From CBIHON01 sp966211965 (GTDB taxonomy: Bacteria; Pseudomonadota; Gammaproteobacteria; Burkholderiales; Burkholderiaceae_D), in assembly GCA_966211965.1 (NCBI GenBank), contig CBIHON010000041.1:1-46799 (forward strand): 46,799 bases of DNA. Reading direction: 5' to 3'. This document shows, in pieces, positions 42,839-46,799 of this stretch. Every line of letters starts with the position of its first letter. Position 1 is the first letter of the stretch. Under the pieces are notes generated by a model. That model was not told the DNA's origin. It searched no databases and saw only the letters and a list, made by a program, of their open reading frames with translations. A program made the translations under genes and the position numbers.

Positions 42839-44206
42839 TCATCCCATGAAACCAATATTGCTGGAAGCGAAGCTGCCCAGGTTCGGAAACACACCGCTCA
42901 AGTCACTCTCCGCCACGCCAAACCAGCGTGCCAGCGTCGCGCCGTATTGATCGACCGAGGTTGTCGGAATCCAGCGTCCGCGCGTATCAGTGTCGTCCGG
43001 CCCGCCCAATGCCAGGGTCGGATACTTGCCGTACAAATCGCCGCCCTTCACCGCCCCACCCATCACGATGTGGTGATTGCCCCAGGCGTGATCGGTACCC
43101 TGGCCGGATGCCGGCTGAAAAGTCCGGCCAAAGTCCGACAAGGTGAAAGTCGTCACCTGGTTCGCGATACCCATTTGCGCAGTCGCGTCGTAGAAGGCCT
43201 TCAATGCCGGCGACAGTTGTGCAAACTGGGTTTGCATGACATTGAGCTGATTGTTGTGGGTGTCGAAGCCGCCCAACGAAACGAAGAAAACCTGCCGCTT
43301 CACACCGATGGTATCGCGTGCTTCAATGATTTTTGCTACTTGGTACAACTGTTGGGCGACTGAATTCGAATTAGGGAAGCCTGAAAAGAAACCCTTGATC
43401 GAGGAATTGTTGTTGGTGATGATGCCATTGACCTGGGTGCTAAGCTTGATCGCCTGGGTCGAAATATCGCTTGCTGCGGCAACTAGGGCATTGCCGCGGT
43501 CTACGGCCAGAATCTGTTGCAAAGCCGCGTAGCGCGCGTTGTTTGCTGCATTGCTGGCGGTATAGCCGGTCAGACCGAACGTACCGGATGATGGAACCGA
43601 CAAGGGCGTCGTCGTCACGCCGCTGGCGAACAAATTGTTGCCGGCCACCGAAGTCGCCAACGGGAATAGCGCGCTGCCGTTCGCAGCCGCCATCCGGTCC
43701 GCCAAGCGCCCGCCCCACCCGGTCTGGCTGAGGGAATTGGATACCGCGGATTGCCACTGCGCCTGTTGGTCCGAGTGAGAGAACAATTGCGAAGGCGCGT
43801 TCGATGCATTGTATTGCGCCTTGGTGATCGGCTTGGTCAACGTGCCGACATTGGCGACCACGGCCAGTTTCTTTTGGTTGAACAAGGTTTGCAACTCGCC
43901 CAGATTCGGATGCAAGCCGTACGGCGTGGCGCCAGTCGCCGGTTGGATCGGCAGCAACGCCGCCTGCGCCAGCGCGATGCCGGAGGACGTGGGGCGGGCC
44001 AGGCTGTAGGCGCCGTAGCCCGCGCTATCCATCGGGATGATGACGTTGTTGCCGTCAACCCCGCCGAATAGAAATACACAAACCAGCGCCTTGTAGTCGT
44101 TGACGGCGGTCTGGGCCTGGGCCGACAGGCTCACCAGATCCAGCGTGCCGGCCAGGCCGGCGGCCGAGAACGCACCGGCGCGGCGCAGGAAGTCGCGACG
44201 ATTCAT
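42839..44206 (-). CDS. DUF1501 protein, Tat-exported (second pair)
   Basis: A 455-residue protein with a Tat signal MNRRDFLRRAGAFSAAGLAG. DUF1501 landmarks follow: NDYKALVCVFLFGGVDGNNV, HSDQQAQWQSAVS, FVSLGGFDTHNNQ, TLSDFGRTFQPASG and TDHAWGNHHIVMGGAVKGGD, with the same His/Asp loops as the protein at 16744. GGAGAG precedes a double ATG (44209 and 44206), and I use the second. The DUF1800 stop is one base upstream of the first ATG, so translation is coupled. The cytochrome gene starts 7 bases after its stop. Function unknown. Confidence 0.92.
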   Translation of the reverse strand: MNRRDFLRRAGAFSAAGLAGTLDLVSLSAQAQTAVNDYKALVCVFLFGGVDGNNVIIPMDSAGYGAYSLARPTSSGIALAQAALLPIQPATGATPYGLHPNLGELQTLFNQKKLAVVANVGTLTKPITKAQYNASNAPSQLFSHSDQQAQWQSAVSNSLSQTGWGGRLADRMAAANGSALFPLATSVAGNNLFASGVTTTPLSVPSSGTFGLTGYTASNAANNARYAALQQILAVDRGNALVAAASDISTQAIKLSTQVNGIITNNNSSIKGFFSGFPNSNSVAQQLYQVAKIIEARDTIGVKRQVFFVSLGGFDTHNNQLNVMQTQFAQLSPALKAFYDATAQMGIANQVTTFTLSDFGRTFQPASGQGTDHAWGNHHIVMGGAVKGGDLYGKYPTLALGGPDDTDTRGRWIPTTSVDQYGATLARWFGVAESDLSGVFPNLGSFASSNIGFMG

Positions 44207-44210
44207 CATG

Positions 44211-46346
44211 TTATCTCTCCACCTGAAATTGCGGCGATGCGGCGACCAGGTATACCGCCGTGCGTGCCCGGCCCAAGGTATCCGTGGCGGACACTGCACT
44301 GACCGCCGACACGATCGCCGCCTTCATCTGCGCCGACATGGTCCCGTTCATCAACAGGACCGACAGTTTATCCGCCAGCGCAGCCGGGTCGCCGGCCAGT
44401 GCCTGCAAGCCGGTCCAATTGAACTGTGTGCCGGTCGCGCCGTAGACCGTCGTGTTCGGGTTGATAGTTCCGAACAGCATGCTGTTGGCGACGTTGATCC
44501 GGGCAAGCGCGCTGCTGGTGTCTTGCAAATCGAATTCCGGCCCGAGCGCCGCAGTGCCTGGCACTACATACTCCGGCGAATAAAAATTGAATACCGTCGG
44601 CGAAGAAAACACCGGCTGCCCCATCACTCCCGCTTGCTGCTGGAAGAAGACACCGTCCGACGTGGCATTCAAAGCACGCGCCAGCGTGGTCAGGTACAGC
44701 ACCGGCTCGCGCAGTTTGCCATAGCCGGGATCGAGCTTGGCGTCGCCGCGCGCTTCCGGGTCGAGCAGGATCGCCGAGATTACGGCCTTCATGTCGCCGC
44801 GCACGCCGGCGCCGTTGTTGTCGAAAGCGGCGGCAACGCGCGCCACGTAGCCCGGCGTCGGATTACCGTTGACCAGCTTCTGGATCAATTGCTTGCCGAT
44901 GAAAGGCCCCACGTTCGGATGCATGAATACCATGTGAACCGCGTTGTTCAAGTCGGTCGTGATATCCAGGCCGGCCGGCTGGACTGTCCCATTGAGCAAG
45001 GTCTTGGCGCTGGTGTCATGATGGCTCGGCAAGGCCACCATGCTGCCGGTATAGGTCGGCGTGCGGTTGAAATTGGTCGTCGATTGCGTGGTTCCCGGTG
45101 CAGCCGGATAAGTCCATCCGGTCAATACGTGCGCCAGGTTGGTGACTTCGGATTGGCCGTAAGTCGGGATGGTCTTGCCTTGCGAATCGCGCTTGGCCGT
45201 CCCGTCCGAATTCAATTGCGTCAAGCCGATCGAAAACAGTTGCAGCAATTCGCGTGCATAATTTTCGTTCGGATTGTAGCCTCTGGCGGCATCGGGTTTG
45301 TCATTGTTGACCATGTTGAGGTAGTCACCCATCACCGGACTGAGGGTGACCGACTTCAGGATATCCTCGTAATTGCCGAAAGCCTTGTCGAGAAACATCT
45401 GCTGATAGCCTGCCATCGCATAGTTGAGCGGGATATCGGCCCCCGAGGTGACCAGGATCTGCGACAGTGCAAAAGCCACACGCTGACGCAACTGATCGGG
45501 ATTGTTCAAGGCATTCCGGAAGAATTGCAGCTGGGTCTGGAACAAGGTGTAGTTGTCGCGTGCGCAGTAACTGCTGGCAGTAAGCGGCGGGGTCGAATTG
45601 TTGACGCAGGAATCGGGCCGGTTCGCCGTTACATAGGGATAGGCCGGGTATTGCGTGACCGGCAAGGCATATTGTTCCGCCAGCCAGCCGGCCGCACCGA
45701 CCGCCACGACATGCTGCACCAGCGCGTCGGTCGGGCCGAACGAAGCCTGTTGCAGCAAGCGGTTGGCATCCGCCTGTTTTTGCGCGCTCGACAGCGGCGC
45801 GCACATCACCAAGCCTTCAGGCGAAAAGCCCTGCGACGCCATGTTCGCGAACAGCGTGTAATCGGTCAGATAACGGTGGTTGGAATTGTTGGCAGCAAAG
45901 CCGTTGTTGTAGCTGCGGTAGACGCCGGTCGTACCGCTGCTGCATACACCGTTTTGCGCCGGTTGGATGTAGAACACGATGCCTTCGTAAGTCCAGCCCG
46001 GGTCTTGCTTGACTTGGGCGCATTCGGCCGGGTCGGCAGTGTAGAAATGGGAATTCGGCCCTTTGCCCGGCGTACCGTAGAAGCGGCATACCGCAGACAG
46101 TCCGGTACCGTCACTCGCCTTGGCAAAAGCCCGTATTACGGCGCCGGTACGAACCCAACCGGCGCCGGCCGCGCCATTGTCAATACCGCTGGCCTCGGCC
46201 GCGTCGGCGGTCATGAAGTAATGTTTGAGATTAACGTTGTAGAACTCGACTGCGCTCGCCGTCGGTTCGGCGGCGAAACCGGCTTGGCTGACGGCCAAAG
46301 CGAGCAATCCGGGCAACCGCAAGCGGTGTAACGTAGCGGTAAACAT
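44211..46346 (-). CDS. DUF1800 protein with N-terminal DUF5648 module (second pair)
   Basis: A 711-residue exported protein. A signal peptide (LPGLLALAVSQAGFA) is followed by a DUF5648-like module (VEFYNVNLKHYFMTADAAEA, CRFYGTPGKGPNSHFYTAD, VYRSYNNGFAANNSNHRYLT; about 33-180) and the DUF1800 domain (NRLLQQASFGPTDALVQHVV onward, with HPNVGPFIGKQLIQKLV and SSPTVFNFYSPEYV). AGGAGG lies at ideal distance before the ATG. It begins a three-gene operon: DUF1800, DUF1501, cytochrome. Compared with the 18227 protein it has a different N-terminal half, so the DUF1800 core is a shared platform for different binding domains. Confidence 0.92.
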   Translation of the reverse strand: MFTATLHRLRLPGLLALAVSQAGFAAEPTASAVEFYNVNLKHYFMTADAAEASGIDNGAAGAGWVRTGAVIRAFAKASDGTGLSAVCRFYGTPGKGPNSHFYTADPAECAQVKQDPGWTYEGIVFYIQPAQNGVCSSGTTGVYRSYNNGFAANNSNHRYLTDYTLFANMASQGFSPEGLVMCAPLSSAQKQADANRLLQQASFGPTDALVQHVVAVGAAGWLAEQYALPVTQYPAYPYVTANRPDSCVNNSTPPLTASSYCARDNYTLFQTQLQFFRNALNNPDQLRQRVAFALSQILVTSGADIPLNYAMAGYQQMFLDKAFGNYEDILKSVTLSPVMGDYLNMVNNDKPDAARGYNPNENYARELLQLFSIGLTQLNSDGTAKRDSQGKTIPTYGQSEVTNLAHVLTGWTYPAAPGTTQSTTNFNRTPTYTGSMVALPSHHDTSAKTLLNGTVQPAGLDITTDLNNAVHMVFMHPNVGPFIGKQLIQKLVNGNPTPGYVARVAAAFDNNGAGVRGDMKAVISAILLDPEARGDAKLDPGYGKLREPVLYLTTLARALNATSDGVFFQQQAGVMGQPVFSSPTVFNFYSPEYVVPGTAALGPEFDLQDTSSALARINVANSMLFGTINPNTTVYGATGTQFNWTGLQALAGDPAALADKLSVLLMNGTMSAQMKAAIVSAVSAVSATDTLGRARTAVYLVAASPQFQVER

Positions 46347-46530
46347 CGATCCTCCTGTGAATACGGTGTTTTCGGGCCGGCAGGCCCTTGTTATCGGGCG
46401 GCAGGTTGGTATCGAGAAGGTAGTCTATGAACGCGCACTGTCAAAGCGCGGTAACACATTGTTTCCATCGGACGATTGTCTTCCGGTTTTTTAAGGTTTT
46501 GGCAAAGGAAAATAGCGCGCGGCGGGTGTA

Positions 46531-46590
46531 CTAGTGCTGAGACTCATCAATTTCGAAACAAATAAAAGTGATGAATTGTTGCGTCAAACT
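46531..46590 (+). repeat. Left end of the outer element, second copy
   Basis: CTAGTGCTGAGACTCATCAA and the following 40 bases match 12940-12998 with few differences, and the match stops at exactly the same junction with the inner element. The right end of the outer element is missing here. Confidence 0.8.
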
Positions 46591-46750
46591 AGTGTCCTGT
46601 TCCGTAAATTCGTAGCAAAAGTAAAGTGACGAAATCGGGCCGAGACAAGGAAAAAGCACAGCAAGGCCAAGGCCTTGCGCGCATTTTTGACGCGGTATCG
46701 GCGCGATTCTCGTCATCTTTTATGCAACGAATTTACGGAACAGGACACTA
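46590..46750 (+). mobile_element. MITE-like element, copy C
   Basis: The best-kept copy: TA at both ends, TAGTGTCCTGTTCCG to CGGAACAGGACACTA, with about 45 bases of imperfect terminal inverted repeat. The central palindrome is GCAAGGCC-AA-GGCCTTGC. Same orientation as copy A. Confidence 0.88.
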
Positions 46751-46799
46751 GAGCGGTTCGCGATTTAATGTAAGGTGTAGCCGCAATGCTTGAACCAGC
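46750..46799. other. Possible start of a further element, cut by the window end
   Basis: CTAGAGCGGTTCGCGATTTA follows directly on copy C, sharing the TAGAGC start of the element at 41469. Only 50 bases are visible. Confidence 0.3.

Noticed and set aside
44100..46331. A 743-codon rightward open frame.
   Set aside because: It is the shadow of the DUF1800 gene on the other strand; composition is arginine- and glycine-rich without family features.

Overview
The window looks like chromosomal DNA of a betaproteobacterium, most likely of the Oxalobacteraceae (Herbaspirillum/Herminiimonas/Collimonas type). This rests on the set of genes: DUF1853, a family-4 uracil-DNA glycosylase, rimI and tsaB in one overlapping run, nhaR, glyoxylate-shunt aceB, a PHB-type phasin, DUF6496 and Lmo0937-type small proteins, and DUF1800/DUF1501 pairs. 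Genus-level assignment is inference; no rRNA or tRNA gene is present.

Layout. 0-3 kb: a leftward run tsaB-rimI-uracil-DNA glycosylase-DUF1853 with overlapping ends. 3-9.3 kb: a thioredoxin-like protein, an unknown protein, an orphan Tat-type molybdopterin hydroxylase subunit, a DUF1993/ATP-grasp-like pair and a small exported protein. 9.4-16.7 kb: membrane proteins (MarC, DUF475, Bax-inhibitor-1), nhaR, aceB, a haloacid-dehalogenase-type hydrolase and a divergent LysR regulator. 16.7-21.7 kb: the first DUF1800-DUF1501 pair, whose DUF1800 protein carries four tandem copies of a ~122-residue module. 22-27.3 kb: a cold-shock gene and two membrane-bound diguanylate cyclases. 27.6-36.5 kb: phasin, an SPW-repeat protein, a DUF3096 miniprotein, AsmA, a multiply frameshifted exported-protein gene, an OmpA-type protein, DUF6496, an Lmo0937-type miniprotein and a cardiolipin-synthase-like enzyme; this looks like an envelope/stress island. 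36.5-41.5 kb: an NRAMP-related transporter, a receiver-PAS-GGDEF-EAL protein, OsmC and a lone receiver. 41.7-46.3 kb: a second DUF1800-DUF1501 pair, extended by a cytochrome c fusion protein. 46.5 kb to the end: repeat elements.

Themes. (1) Cyclic-di-GMP: three large GGDEF proteins, one with an intact EAL domain, plus a lone receiver. (2) Two versions of a DUF1800/DUF1501 export cassette in one window, with different accessory domains; in the second, DUF1800 and the cytochrome share the same DUF5648-like module. (3) Several families of short non-coding inverted-repeat elements flanked by TA (usually CTAG), sitting at gene ends. The clearest is a nested pair at 12941-13276 that appears to have inserted into the tetraloop of the nhaR/aceB terminator. 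No transposase, CRISPR array, prophage or integrase was found.
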